A stretch of DNA of 64,000 nt from Jackrogersella multiformis (taxonomy: Eukaryota > Ascomycota > Sordariomycetes > Xylariales > Hypoxylaceae). The translations under genes and the position numbers were made by a program. Location: contig CADCXD010000010.1 in the NCBI GenBank assembly GCA_902806575.1, positions 2,108,001 to 2,172,000 of the forward strand. Direction: 5' to 3'. The notes below the pieces were generated by a model that had not been told where the DNA came from, made no database searches, and was given only the letters and a program-made list of their open reading frames with translations. How positions within the stretch are numbered: position 1 is the stretch's first letter; every line of letters begins with the position of its first letter. This document shows, in pieces, positions 36,167 through 48,532 of this stretch.

Positions 36167-37057
36167 ATGAAGCTCTACGCCATCGCAGATCTCCACCTCA
36201 GCTACGAGTACAACAGGAAGGCTCTCGAGGAACTATCGCCGCACCCGGACGACGGGCTCATCCTCTGCGGCGACGTGGGCGAGTCCGCCGAGCACCTCGA
36301 GCTCGCCTTCGCCGCCGCCAAACGCAACTTCGCCGCCGTCTGGTGGTGCCCCGGCAACCACGAGCTGTACACCATGAACTCGTCGCCCCGCCCCCACCTC
36401 CGGGGAGAGGCCAAGTACAGGCGCTGCGTCGAGCTGGCTGCCGCGCACGGCGTGCTCACCCCCGAGGACGAGTTCGCGATCTGGGACGGCGACGGCGGCC
36501 CCGTCATCGTGGCCCCGGTCTTCACGCTGTACGACTACAGCTTCCGCCCGCCCGACGTCAGCCGCGAGGGCGCGCTGGCCTGGGCCGAGGAGAAGGACAC
36601 CGTGGCCACGGACGAGTTCCTGCTGCACCCGGACCCGCACCCGTCGCGCGACGAGTGGTGCCGGGCGCTGGTGGAGAAGTTCGAGGCGAAGATCGGCGAG
36701 GCGAGGGCGAGGCACCCCGAAGCCGGCCTCGTGATCGCGAACCACTGGCCCTTGAGGGAGGACCTTGTGTTCATCCCGCGCGTGCCGCGGTTCAGCCTCT
36801 GGTGCGGCACGAAGATGACGGAGGACTGGCACACGCGGTTCGGGGCCACGGTCGTGGTCTCCGGCCACCTGCACGTGCCGCGCACGGACTGGAAGGCCGG
36901 CGTGCGCTTCGAGGAGGTCAGCCTCGGGTACCCCCGGCAGTGGCAGGACGTGCGCACCGTCGGCAAGGACATCAACGACCTGCTGCGCGAGATCCTGCCG
37001 GGCCCGGCGCCGCCCGAGGGCGGGGAGGCCGAGATGAAGTGGAGGCGGTGGGGGTGA
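36167..37057 (+). CDS. Calcineurin-like metallophosphoesterase, intronless and G+C-rich
   Basis: Predicted two-metal phosphoesterase of 296 residues in one exon. All metal-binding blocks of the family are seen: DLH at 8-10 (Asp8, His10), GD at 35-36 (Asp36), GNHE at 63-66 (Asn64, His65), a later NHWPL histidine, and GHLHVP near the C-terminal end. The order and spacing match class III metallophosphoesterases. The N-terminus MKLYAIADLHLS resembles bacterial stand-alone enzymes. The body is much richer in G+C than its flanks, with most third positions G or C, which also creates long false frames on both strands. No signal peptide or membrane segment is seen, so it is probably cytosolic. The substrate is unknown. 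A bacterial origin by transfer is possible but not shown. Confidence 0.9.
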   Translation: MKLYAIADLHLSYEYNRKALEELSPHPDDGLILCGDVGESAEHLELAFAAAKRNFAAVWWCPGNHELYTMNSSPRPHLRGEAKYRRCVELAAAHGVLTPEDEFAIWDGDGGPVIVAPVFTLYDYSFRPPDVSREGALAWAEEKDTVATDEFLLHPDPHPSRDEWCRALVEKFEAKIGEARARHPEAGLVIANHWPLREDLVFIPRVPRFSLWCGTKMTEDWHTRFGATVVVSGHLHVPRTDWKAGVRFEEVSLGYPRQWQDVRTVGKDINDLLREILPGPAPPEGGEAEMKWRRWG

Positions 37058-37896
37058 CGGATGCGACGAAGAGGACGGTGAGGAGAAACAGGGTTACGAA
37101 GACGAGGAGCAGGAGGAAGGGGAGCATGCGTGTGGCGCATGTCAGTTGCGAGGTCGCCACGAAGCAGGCTGGCACATCGCGAGGCGAGGAACTAGGGGGG
37201 TGGTAGGCTAGATAAGGCATCGAGGGCAGGTGGACATGAGGTATGAGGATGGTTAGGATCACGGAGTCCTCGAGACGGGTTTATGATCGTTGATTTATGT
37301 GTCCGTAGGATGGTCGAGGCGGTGCTTTGTTAGGTGATAGGAAAATTCACACATACCACACAAATGCAGGGAAAGGAGAGTTGGCTCATATCAGCACCCG
37401 TTTTGGAACACCCGACGGTTGGTTGGTTGGTCTGCTTCATTATGTTCTCTTCGAGTGCCTAATCTGATGGTGGGCTCCTCGAATTTCTAACCTAGAGGGC
37501 TCGTATGCTTCTAAACTTACCTGTCTACTTTGGTTTTCTAAGAATAGACGACTGCTGATGAGTCAGATATAACGTATTGACTGCTTGTGCCACGAATCGA
37601 AGATATGGGATGGCGAGATGAATGCGCGTCGCCTGTATCTTCGAACATCCAACATCTTCGTCAATATCGTCGTTGTCTGTATTGACTACCCCCCCTTTAA
37701 GAGCTCCGCGATAGTTCCCCTGGAAGAGTGGACCGGTGGGTCTCCCGAGTCTAGTCTCCTGAGGAGCGCAGAGCTAGCCAAAGGCGGGATGTCTCTTAGC
37801 TTCATAGGTCTATTTAACCCTAGGAGGTTTTATCGAGCCCAGCTCGGACTCGTCCACACAACCGACTTGACTGCTCTGCAGACTCAGAAAACCAGG
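37058..37896. other. Intergenic region, metallophosphoesterase to tRNA
   Basis: No supported gene. An open frame at 37585-37929 runs into the tRNA and has no recognisable domain. GGTTGGTTGGTTGG-like repeats are at about 37415-37432. Confidence 0.5.
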
Positions 37897-38033
37897 TCCT
37901 CCGTGGCGCAATTGGATAGCGCGTCGTGAGTTTTCCCCCCAAGTCTAGACCCGTCGCCGATGTTGCTGTTACTAATACTTAGCGCCAGTGACTGTTAATC
38001 AGGAGGTTGAAAGTTCGAGCCTTTCCGGGGGAG
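37897..38033 (+). tRNA. tRNA-Asn(GUU) with a 63-bp intron in the anticodon stem
   Basis: Exons are 37897-37925 and 37989-38033. Joined, they fold as a complete cloverleaf. Acceptor stem: TCCTCCG with CGGGGGA, discriminator G at 38033. D stem: GCGC with GCGC, loop AATTGGATA. Anticodon stem: TCTGA with TCAGG, loop CTGTTAA, anticodon GTT. Variable loop: AGGTT. T stem: GAAAG with CTTTC, loop TTCGAGC. The A box (TGGCGCAATTGG) and the B box (GTTCGAGCC) match the Pol III consensus, and TTTTT at 38055-38059 can terminate transcription. The insert at 37926-37988 lies between tRNA positions 28 and 29, not at the canonical 37/38. Its ends are GTGAGT and CCAG, with ACTAAT 14 nt before the acceptor, like the mRNA introns of this window. 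Unspliced, the anticodon stem cannot form. The tRNA identity is firm; how it is spliced is unknown. Confidence 0.88.
37926..37988 (+). other. Spliceosomal-like intron within tRNA-Asn gene
   Basis: 63 bp; donor GTGAGT, branch-like TACTAAT at 37970-37976, acceptor CAG. Size and signals equal those of protein-gene introns here (50-85 bp). A TTTT at 37931-37934 could act as a weak Pol III terminator. Confidence 0.7.
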
Positions 38034-38054
38034 ATGACTTATGTCTTCTGCTTC

Positions 38055-38059
38055 TTTTT
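38055..38059 (+). terminator. RNA polymerase III terminator (T5)
   Basis: Run of five T, 22 nt past the tRNA discriminator base, suitable for ending a Pol III transcript. Confidence 0.6.
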
Positions 38060-41000
38060 GCGGGTAATACGTATCGGGTTGCTACATTGTCCTTCTGACC
38101 TTGATGTTGGCTCTTTGGTGATATTTATTCATTCATTCACTAAGAGAAGGCGAGGACAAGGTTAAGAATCAGATTCTAGTAGCGACGATTGTCATTGATG
38201 TGCAGTATATAATGCGACTGGTTCCGTCAATGGATATGACCAGTGTCGGCGATTTAGTGACCCTCGGCGGCGGTCCAGACTAGGCGTTCACGACAAATCT
38301 AACGGAGCTTATGTACCTCTAGGTAGGTACGATTAAGGCAACGCTTATCAAAACCAGCCTTGTTGATATAAAATGTTCAATCGTCATGTGTTCATTATAC
38401 TGGGTGCCAACCTAAGCGTTTGCCGTTGGTTATAATAGGGGGGCCGTAACCAACTCCCCCCGCCCCTTTTCCCTAAATATGCGCATACCTAGTAGCTAGA
38501 TTGAGTTCACAGTTCGTATTGTCGTAAATGACGAAATCATTACATATGACGTTAGGGAGAGTAAAATATCAAAAAGCCTTGGTAACCTGTTTTTATCTCA
38601 GAGATGTTAGATGTAAGGGCGTTCCCGTTCACTGATGGAAGTGTACCTACCTAAGTAGTCTCGATGCATGCAGTATCATATAGAGCCGCCAACAGTCTTG
38701 GCGGCCGGTTATTCTTGTAAATATACCTACCTAGCCTAGGTACCTACCCAAACCAGTAACCAACTGAATTTATTGAAGTGAGAAAGGGGATAGTTACCAG
38801 GTACCTAAGGTAGTATTAGTGGTATAAGTACTTCGATGTTAACGCTAGTTCATGACCTTACTATAACACACACAGGACTTCGTTTTATTTGATCAAGGAG
38901 ACAATTTATTATTGTAAATTATGAAATAATGTAAAGAAGAATACACTCTTTGGTATAGTTCCAAGATACTTGTTACCGTTCTAGACTAGCTGCCGCCACT
39001 ATGCAGTCCCGAGATCCTATTAGCTTAGATGATACTTAAATTAGAAATACCCTTAAACATCCTTCTGAAGAGAGTAATACCCGAACACATAACGGGCTAG
39101 TTACTTGTTAGTTTAGGTAGGTACCAAGTTATGCCCAGCCGCTGACCCTCCGTTATCAATCTTCAAATAATACATAGTACATCAAAGTTGCAGCTAACCA
39201 AAATTGGATGCCATAAGTACTTATATATTAATATGTAAGAAGCAATAGGAATGGTAGGTATTCATTCATTTGAAAGATCGTCTTTGTCTTCACGTATCAA
39301 GATTAAAGTGTTAGAGACCTACATCTAAGTAGCAGAGTAGTTACCAGTTACCCCTATTCTGTTATACACCATACAGTGGTATTATACTCGCTAGACCCCT
39401 AGGTAGCAACCAAATCTCGATAGCTTTCCCACATCCATCATCTACATTCTTCTGGTAGCTTTCCATGCAGCATCTCACGCTAGATAAAGCCCGGGAATAA
39501 CTTGTAGGTTACGCAAACGAGAACGGGATGAGTCAGGCTCGACCAGAGATGCAGCCACCGTCGCCATGGTGCCACACAAGAGGTTACAAGGCGCAATCAA
39601 TCTGAAGCGTTGCGATCAGCTGGATATAATATTGACCTATTGACCTGTTTGTCGGTCTAGCGAGGTTTCAACGAGGCAAAGCCCAAGTGCCGGATCTAAG
39701 ATGTGCCAAGGGGAGCCTATATCTTGCATGATGTCACCTACTAGTACCGAGCAATGTATATTCGTAGTAATTATGTAGTATACGCTTGACATTTGCGCGT
39801 GGAGCTGATGCGCATATGGAAAAGGCATCTTTGATGCTACGTCATGTAATGGTGGTCTCGCACGTTGTTTCCAATAACTAATTACTGCTCATGAGAAATG
39901 AGAAATGAAGCCCGAAGCGCCCTCGCCTGCCCAGCCTCACCCAGCGAGCCAGCCGAGGCAAACCATTAGACATGTCATATATCAGCTGGAAGTGGCGTCC
40001 TCTCAGGTTGAGACCGGTCAAGGCCCTTGAAGTCCCCTATGTAGATCACCAACAATAAAAGGGCGGCTCGGCACATGCAAAAGAACAATGGTAACAAGAT
40101 AGGGACATGACGCCCGAGAAAATCCAGAATAATCCCGTACGGTCTACACCACACCCTCGTTGCCATGCGCACGCGCACACACACACACGCCGAAGGATGA
40201 ATAGATGAGCATAATGGTCGGCGCAAGAGTATGCGAAGGGGGCACAGCGTCGTTATCTATATATCTACCCAATGCTGCAGCAGACCTCAGCTGCTCTTCC
40301 TTCGAAAAGAACCAAAACAGACACATGTTTCGAGATCGAGCAGCATCGGTCCCATGCGACCACCCGAAAATACGCATCATCCGCTTACGGTGGTGGCATG
40401 TGGAAGGCTGGGATTGGCCTGCAAGACTCGGCGAAAATTAAAAGATACATACCTGTAAGAGGGGAAAATCAGATCAGAAAAGGCGCCCCCATCCTGCAAG
40501 ATTGCATGGAGATATCGAGAGATCGGGTCGAGTTGCTCAAGCCGAAAAAGTTAAATGAAACGACAGGTCTTTTTTTCATCTCACTTTTGCTTCTTGCGGG
40601 CCGTTGTGGGTAGAGTCACATAACGGTCAGCTTGTCTTCTCGGCGCCACCACACCTTTAGATAGGTAGGTAACGGACTACTTCGTAATAAGTGTCGATGA
40701 GTGCAATTGGTAACGAGCTCAGTGATTACACGGAAACCCAACGCGTGTGGCTCCTCGTCATTCATGGTATATCATCGATATGACTGGTTCGGGGTTCGTT
40801 GGTTGATTGTCTCGGGGGCCCTCGGTTGGCTGCATCTTGCCGTCACTCCCTTGCTTACCTGCTTCGCGTCGAGACACAAAGACACAAGGAGGGCGACTCC
40901 CTTGAGTCGCCTAGCCTGCAGGCAATTCGCAAGCTAGCAACAACGACAAGGTCAGCGAGGATTGGAGTTTGGGTTACAGAAAACGCTAGCTATTCATGAA

Positions 41001-42063
41001 AGTGACGAAGACGTCGTGGACGCCTGTGAACACGCTCTCGTACGTACGATGCTGCATACGTGGATATCCCCAGTCTCAAGGCGGGATCAGCCGTCACGAG
41101 CCGCCACGAGCCGCTACATGGGGAAAACTTCCTCCGCTACACAGGTTGCGTAGCGTCGCCCTTTTGTCTTCCTAGTGCGAACTACTATGTCCGATATGAA
41201 GGATTATTGGAGGATTATTCAGAAGACCTCTACACGTAGGCAACGAACCACGAAGTTCGCAGTAAGGCTGAAGCGACTATGCGTGAAACTGTGTTGTCAG
41301 CATCTTACATAATTACCTCGGGTGGTTGTACCCTGACTAGGGGTGTCAGGGGTGCTTAGAGCCGGGCACATATCACGATGCATAAGATCGTGATCTGGGA
41401 TGATCTAGAGGACTGGCAAGATATATTACATTTCCCTGGGGAGTCAAGGGACCAGGTAGAGAGGTGTTTCTAATCCTTACTTCCATTACATAATATATCC
41501 TAGTAAAGGGGTAGCTACTAATTACAGCAAATCTAGAGAGTTATTAGCATGCTGAAAAGGTCTGCCAAGCTCTAGGATTGATCGAAAAAGGGCCACATCG
41601 CGCTCCCACGAAGCTGACGAAGCTGAGGAAATAAAATTTTATCATCGGCGACTACCTCAGTGTGACCCAGGATATAGCAGGCATCTGTTACTAAGTAGAA
41701 CCGTACAACCCGATATGCGGAACAGTGATAGAGTGTGGTAGCACCCATCTCTAATAAATGGTTTTCGTACCACATATAGTTCCTGGAAATAATAGTAGTA
41801 GTAGTGATTTGCAGGAGGTCCCAGACCAAGTTGACAACACACGCCGTTCCTCGCTCTCGAACCTCCCAATTTCGTGGGAAGTGACAGGTAACAAATCTCC
41901 GCTGTAACAAAAAACATCTTCGGCTAGAGGAAATAAAAAGACAACGTCAGAGCCAGCCCCCTTAACCCCGGGATGTATTATATGTAGTGTAGTGTATTAT
42001 GTAGGTATGGTGAAGAGTCCCGGGAGGTATCCGCTGGGGAAAGGCTCCCTGGGCGGTCTACGC

Positions 42064-42085
42064 TACACTACACTAGTGTAGTGTA
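42064..42085. repeat. 22-bp perfect palindrome
   Basis: TACACTACACT followed by its exact reverse complement, with no spacer. A related TGTAGTGTAGTGTA half occurs about 80 bp upstream (about 41982-41996). Confidence 0.8.
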
Positions 42086-42387
42086 TGGGAGAGAAAGAAA
42101 TATGATTATTGGCCGGTCTCGTTTCGTGTTTGGGAACCTTACTAACCCCAGGCGAAGGGCGATGTCATGTTGTAAGGAAGCTAGGTACTGGTTAGAGAAG
42201 TCAGATCCTGCAATGCACCCATCTGACGGCAAGAGGGAAAAGGTCCCGATCTTATTCATCATTTCATTCAAGGACCAGGCCTTAAAATTTGTCTGGTGTA
42301 GTAGAGTGGGCTATAGTGGGCTGTTTGCTCATCACCAATCCTTTCACCGGAGTTCGATGCGCCAATAGGGCCTCATCAATTCCCTGC

Positions 42388-42414
42388 CCTGCCCTGCCCT
42401 GCCCTGCCCTGTGC
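42388..42414 (+). repeat. (CCCTG)n microsatellite
   Basis: Five consecutive pentamer units in a non-coding stretch. Confidence 0.85.
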
Positions 42415-45400
42415 TCTTCCCCTCGTAGTGATAAGCATGCAGTAGGTATGCTGGTATGTACACTAGAAGTGGGCCTCCTAGTGATCGCCGGGACCAAGCC
42501 ACAACGTATCATTCTCAGTTTCCCGAGCGTTGCATTGGGAGAGGTCCCATCGGCGTTTAGGTAAGGGAAGCTCATGTGACATTCCCAGATTCATTCAGTC
42601 TTGGCTTAATGAACTTGGCGGCTTCGAAAGATTGGGTTCCCACCCCTATCGAATACTGTACACGCACGCGCGCTCACACACTCGCACACAGGAATGACGA
42701 CTGGTTGCTTACCTGGCCGCCGCCACCACCAGCCACTGCCTGCCGACGCATGTACGTAGTCGTGTACATACCTACACTACGCTACTTAGGTAGGTAGTTA
42801 CCTATTTAGACCTACTATAGTTACCTAGTCACATAATGTTTTACGTTATACTAGTATTAAGACTCCTTACTCCTAGACTCCTATGTAATATGATTGACCC
42901 ACTATCGACAACGCCCACAAACGGCTACGGTGGTAGTGTATATTGTGCAATAAACCATCGCGTACAAGACTCCGGTGGACCGTATTCTCGTGAGTCGTGC
43001 GAGCGAAGGGATCCAATGATCCTAGGCCACGGAAACAGGTGGTGCCCACAGCAGAACCAGACAAAATTATGCTTGTTCCCCTGCAAGAAAAAGAATATGA
43101 CATGTCATAAAAGACACCCGGGTTCGTAGCTGGGTAGTTACTTTGCTGCTATCCGGCTAACCCATAGGATAAGGTACGCTAAGACATGATAGGACGGACT
43201 TGAGCGACAGCGTAGCGAGAGATATGTCGTGGTTTTTGTTATGTATGTATGTATGTGCATAAATACGACGACATGCACATAGGTAGCCCGCCATGGCTCC
43301 GCGTATGGCACGGGTATGTATACACATAGGATTGACTGACTGGATGGTCCTGGTTGAATCATCCGAGAGCGCCGGGTGCCCGCCTGAGAGCGCATGCGAC
43401 AAATACAGACTACGGTAAGCGGGACTCCCGAGGCCGGAATAGCTTCTGTGCGGCAACATGGCCGAAGGTGAGCCAGCGCCATCACATATTGCATATAATG
43501 CATTGAACGGCGCGGAAAGAGGGGATCAGTTTTCAGCGAATACAGAGAAGAGAAAAAACCACATGGGAGTATGCTGCGCATGCGCCGATCCTACGTACAA
43601 CGCAGAGATATGTAATCTACCTAGCCTAGGTACAAACATCTTATGGAATATTATATTGCCTCCAGATGTGGCTTTTCCCTTCATAGCCGTACATCCAGTT
43701 CGGGTCGAGTTAAAGTCCCCTTTATTTTATTATTATTATTATTATGCTCCCCCAGAACAAACCTATTTAGGGCCGAGCCGATGCAACTTCCAGATCTGGC
43801 CGGGATGGACGAAGATGGACGGTTGGTTACTCAACTCGGCCGTCGCTGCGACACACATAATAAGCTGAGATAAGAAAGAGGTAGCAGTTGTCGAGAAATG
43901 GGAAATGCCCCACGCCAGATCTGAATTTCCATACAGATCATAAGATCATAAGATCAAACAAATTAGGTGTCATTGGCTCGCGGCCGGAGATCCAGGTTCC
44001 ATTTGTACGGGGAGTGTGCCCATTCAGCCTATTCTGGTTGACGGAATGTGTCAGACAGCAGGATGCTCAAGCTGATGAATTGGGCTGGTGGAGTTAAGGA
44101 GTAAATTGCCATACAAGAATCGAATATTGGCAGGAGACAATTCATATTATGCTGGTATGAGATTAAGCATCGATCTAGGCATAGGGGCAGTGAAAGTCGC
44201 GCGGAGTGGGAGCGAGTTCCGATACTTAAGGGGTCATCTGCCAGCTCATTACAGAAGCGCGAAAATAGGAATAATAGCGTAATCTTCAATGAGCGATTTT
44301 TTCCAAGCTCCGGTGGATTGCTTAGAGATATGGGATATATCGAACCGATCATAGGATGATAACGGTACTGACCGACGAAGCGCTTTATCATATGCACGTT
44401 GTGACATTTATAACATGGCATTGGTTAATACGGACTTGAGTCCGTATTTTTATCTTGTACGTAGGGAGCAGCGAAAGTGCCTCTTTTATATTTCTACTAC
44501 CTAGTGTAGTGATCAGTGATTATTACTAGTGAGTGCCATTTGCCATTAAACGTTACTCTTTAGGCTTCGTTACCGAGGTAAGTATCTTCGGCCTTTTCGC
44601 AATGAAACCACACCCCGTGGGAGGGCGTTGCGGGACGTGGTGAAACGCCAACGAATCTGGTAACGGCCAAGATTATTATTGCTCGAAACAATAAATAAAT
44701 AAAGGCCGGGAGATCCTGGTCGGTACCAAAATAAACGATATGGAGAAAGAAAAAATCCTTCGGCGAGAGAAGCGATGATAGATCTGGTGGTCTGCATATC
44801 TAGGCCGCGGTTGGATCCAGATAACGCCGCAGTCTTGGGTCGATGGCTGACATTAGGCACCCAATCTTTCAGAGCTGCGCCGTACCAGCAGAGTACTCAG
44901 GCAGCCGAGTGTGGTAAATCGCGGGAGCGCGGAAGATAATTCATACTACCATGGTTCCGGGTGCGACATAAGCTCACACGAGAGGCCGAACGCTCGCTTC
45001 ACAATCAGCATAAAATATATATGTAGAGAGAGCAACTGGGAGTTTTGTCAAACTGAACTAGCAACGTCAAGAACGCCTCGTGCGTGGTCTGTACATACCT
45101 AACATAGTAGCAAGGAGCAAACACTTTCATCTACTCCGACGTCGTGCAGCGTTGCTGCAAGTTTGACAGCAGCTGACCCGAACTAAGTTGAAGATCTCGC
45201 AAGTGAGGCTCTTACTGATGGTTCGATAGATGCCTTAAGGATCTGTTCCTCGTACATTAGTACCAATAAAGTGGCATAAATCGTGCAATACCTAGGTATT
45301 ATTGGCAAATACATAGAAATCGAAGCATCATGAATCAGCATTTCGCCTGATGCCTGGATCGTTCATCTCCCCTTTGGCGCTGCGGGAATCGTCCTTGGAT

Positions 45401-48400
45401 GCAACAGTAGATACCTATCACGGATCCGCTGAGGCACCAATACATAGTACTTTGTAGGTACAAGTGTCAAGAAGGGGTATAAAACTTTTTGCCAACCCAA
45501 TCGACTTGACTGGACGACAGGATCTGGTCCAGGCATCTGACTTCTTAACCGAATACATAGTAGCATGGCCTGTCCCATATGACGATCGCCCCGATTTGGG
45601 AGAACCCTAAGGGTACGAATTCCTGAATCGGATGTAAACCCGGCAGTTTGGGGCATCTTCTGGTTTTCTAGACCTTCCAACGTCGACCAGGGTCCTCCGC
45701 GTGGGGTCCAAAGTCGAACGATTCCAATGCAACTAGTTGCTGCTAACCAGGGATCGCCATGGCGGTCGGTGGATGGGAGATCTGTACATCGTATCTTGTT
45801 CCTCTCGCCGTTGTACACTACTAAGCACCTAAGTAATAATTTCGACCCATGCCTTTTTCTTAATGCAAATCCCGAACCCACCGAAATTAGTACAACAGAT
45901 CCCGGACGCTTCATGAGCCACTTATTATTAGCCCTAGCTGTCATTTAGATAGCACACATAGCATTACGCAGCGTTGCGTTCACCGTCCCATGTGAGGTAT
46001 GTATGTATGTGTGTGTGCGTATGTATGCATGTATGTAGAACGAATGGTTCGACGGCATAGCCATATCCGTCTCGCGGGAGTTTACGACGCTTCGAAAAGA
46101 TTGAACCTCACAATGCAAGCTCGCCGTCCTCGTCGGAGAGGTCTGAAATGTATTATAGGTGATTTGGCACTAGTGTATTGAAGTTGATGGCAACAGGACT
46201 TCACTCCGCCAATGAGAAGCCGGCCGAATAGTTCCCTTAACTTCCTTTGGCGTGGGCAGCATGGCAATTCCTTTAGTACGCGAACCGAGCGTTTCACGCC
46301 GGCAGGCTTTCGAATATTTTCCTATGTGGAGACAGCCGGACCTTGAAAACGTGCTGCCCTGTCAGGCCATCGAGTCTGGCCGCTAGAATAAAAATGGGTA
46401 GTGGTTTGAAGTGGCGATCCTAGCTTTACTTGGCGACAATTAAAGCGCGACGACTGCATGGCTTAGGAGATTTCTTTTTTTGGGCAGAGTCGATAGACCT
46501 TTTAACCCATAAACCCGGATAAGCCTAGTGCTTTAGGGAGGCTTCGTATTGACCGGATAGACTGGCTGGCTGGATCGGGTTTGTTCATTGTTACATTGAT
46601 ATCGAGTATGGTGGACGGTTTACGCCGGTAATCTGTGGCTGAATATTTGCATCTTGAAATATTGAAATATTGAAATGATAAAAAATAAAAAAATATTGAC
46701 GAAAATACCTACCTACATATGTAGCTACCTAATTATCTACATACATGTGATAATGGGCAAACATTATGAATTAGATTAAAAATGGCATCGAGATTCGGAA
46801 AAAGGTTACCGAACATAACATCTATGCTTAAAGCATAGGAGGGATGTTCCTTGTCGCTGGTCACAAATCGTAACCGAGTCTCGATTCATCGATCTGAAAT
46901 CTAAAATCTGAAATCTGAAATGCTTTTTTGTTTTTCTTTTTGAGATTCCCGAGAGATAAGCCTAGATCGCGTCCACACGTTACGATGATGTTACTTGTCA
47001 CAAGAACCCTGTTGGAGTTTAACTTACGAGTTACACAAAATCATAGGATTAATGCCCCTTTAATGGAATAGGGGTTAAGAAATGGAGAATGGGGAATGGG
47101 GAATAAAATATCTTCCATAGCCTGTCCCGCTAGTTCGTGTGATTGCGACCAAACCTCGTGTCGGTAACTCAAATGACACGAGAGCTAACAAAACAAAACG
47201 AGGTGGTAAGGCGAGTTTCCGAAGTACATGCCATAATGCATGTATGTATAACCGAAGGTCGATTGGTCCTTTCGGGACGGATCTTTTTTACTTTGTAAAG
47301 ATTATCGATCGATTTGAGGATTCACTCGAAAGGGAAACATTGGTACCGTATGTCTATTAACATATTGGAGCTTCAAAAAAAAAAAAAAACTGTATTTTGA
47401 TTTGAGCCTTTTGCCTTAAGGGAAAGATTGGGGATGCATAAGGATGATCGCCAAGGCTTTCATAGAAGCATCTTGTACTCGATCATATCGTAATGCGATA
47501 CGAACATTCCGACGCTTCCATCTAATGTATAGACACTGGTGGAAGAATTATCGGGTCATTTTGCACACGGATAAAAAGAAGGTTACTAGGTCTCCTTTTC
47601 GGAACAGGTAGACTTATGAGCAAATACATAATGGTTACACGTTCGTGGTTCGGCAGTTTAGCTTGCAAGATCAGTTGATGCAGCCAGCCGTTATCTGATC
47701 CAACCCAGTCAGAAGATACAAGTACACGTGGGTGAGGTCTAGGTTACCTGTAGGTATACGAATTGGACACAGAAAGAGAGTGGTCGAGGTATCAGCATAT
47801 TGTGAAGCCTATTAAGATGCACAGCACCGGCGAATTACGCAATGTGATGCGATGGCATAAAAACGCAGGACTCACAGTTGATGTAGTTATCCCATATCAT
47901 AACTATTGTGCCCAAGTCGTTGCAATGCGTGAAAGTATGGCGGGATGTGAATGGTGCCCTTGAAGTTAGGAATCGTGAGTGCGATCGCTATATTCTTTGT
48001 ATGTCCCCATGAAGCGGAAGCACTGAGCAACCATCACATTAGCCCCTTTAGTACTATTGTCAACATCTTTAATAAGACACTATCCATACGGTTCAAGAAT
48101 TTGATGCTTTAAATTTTGGATACCTGCACTTTTCTATATTTATTTCAGTGACGATTAGTAGATTTCCAACTGAATGGTCTTACTCGCTGTCGATGTATCG
48201 GTCGCTAATCTATCGAAACAAGGCAATCTGGATGCAAGATCTCCGAAAATTGCTTAGTAGCAGGCAATCTAGCCGAGGGCGAGTCCTGATCGATTAATTA
48301 CACGCTAACCGTAGTCGAACCATTTTGTCCACATGGTTCTCCAAATCTAACCAGAGTCTCGGGTTACGATGAAGATCTTAGATTGGCTGTTACTGACGGC

Positions 48401-48497
48401 CATTGGGCCAACGAGATATGTATATCTCTCTTGTCTTATATTGTATTGTATTGTATCAATGACGGGGGCATTTGCCAATGTCAGGTTTAATTGCGTA

Positions 48498-48532
48498 CGT
48501 GTATGTGTATGTGTATGTGTATGCGTATGCAA
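48498..48532 (+). repeat. (GTGTAT)n microsatellite
   Basis: Tandem GTGTAT units, with late units changed to GCGTAT. Non-coding. Confidence 0.8.

Noticed and set aside
36233..37206. Several 100-287 codon frames overlapping the metallophosphoesterase on both strands
   Set aside because: They are Arg/Pro/Gly-rich and mirror the G+C-rich codons of the real gene.
42388..42414. Regular short repeats as a CRISPR array
   Set aside because: Simple pentamer microsatellite without spacers, in a eukaryotic genome.
45363..45944. 193-codon open frame on the minus strand
   Set aside because: No recognisable domain and no splice partners or family-like blocks; it looks like a chance frame.
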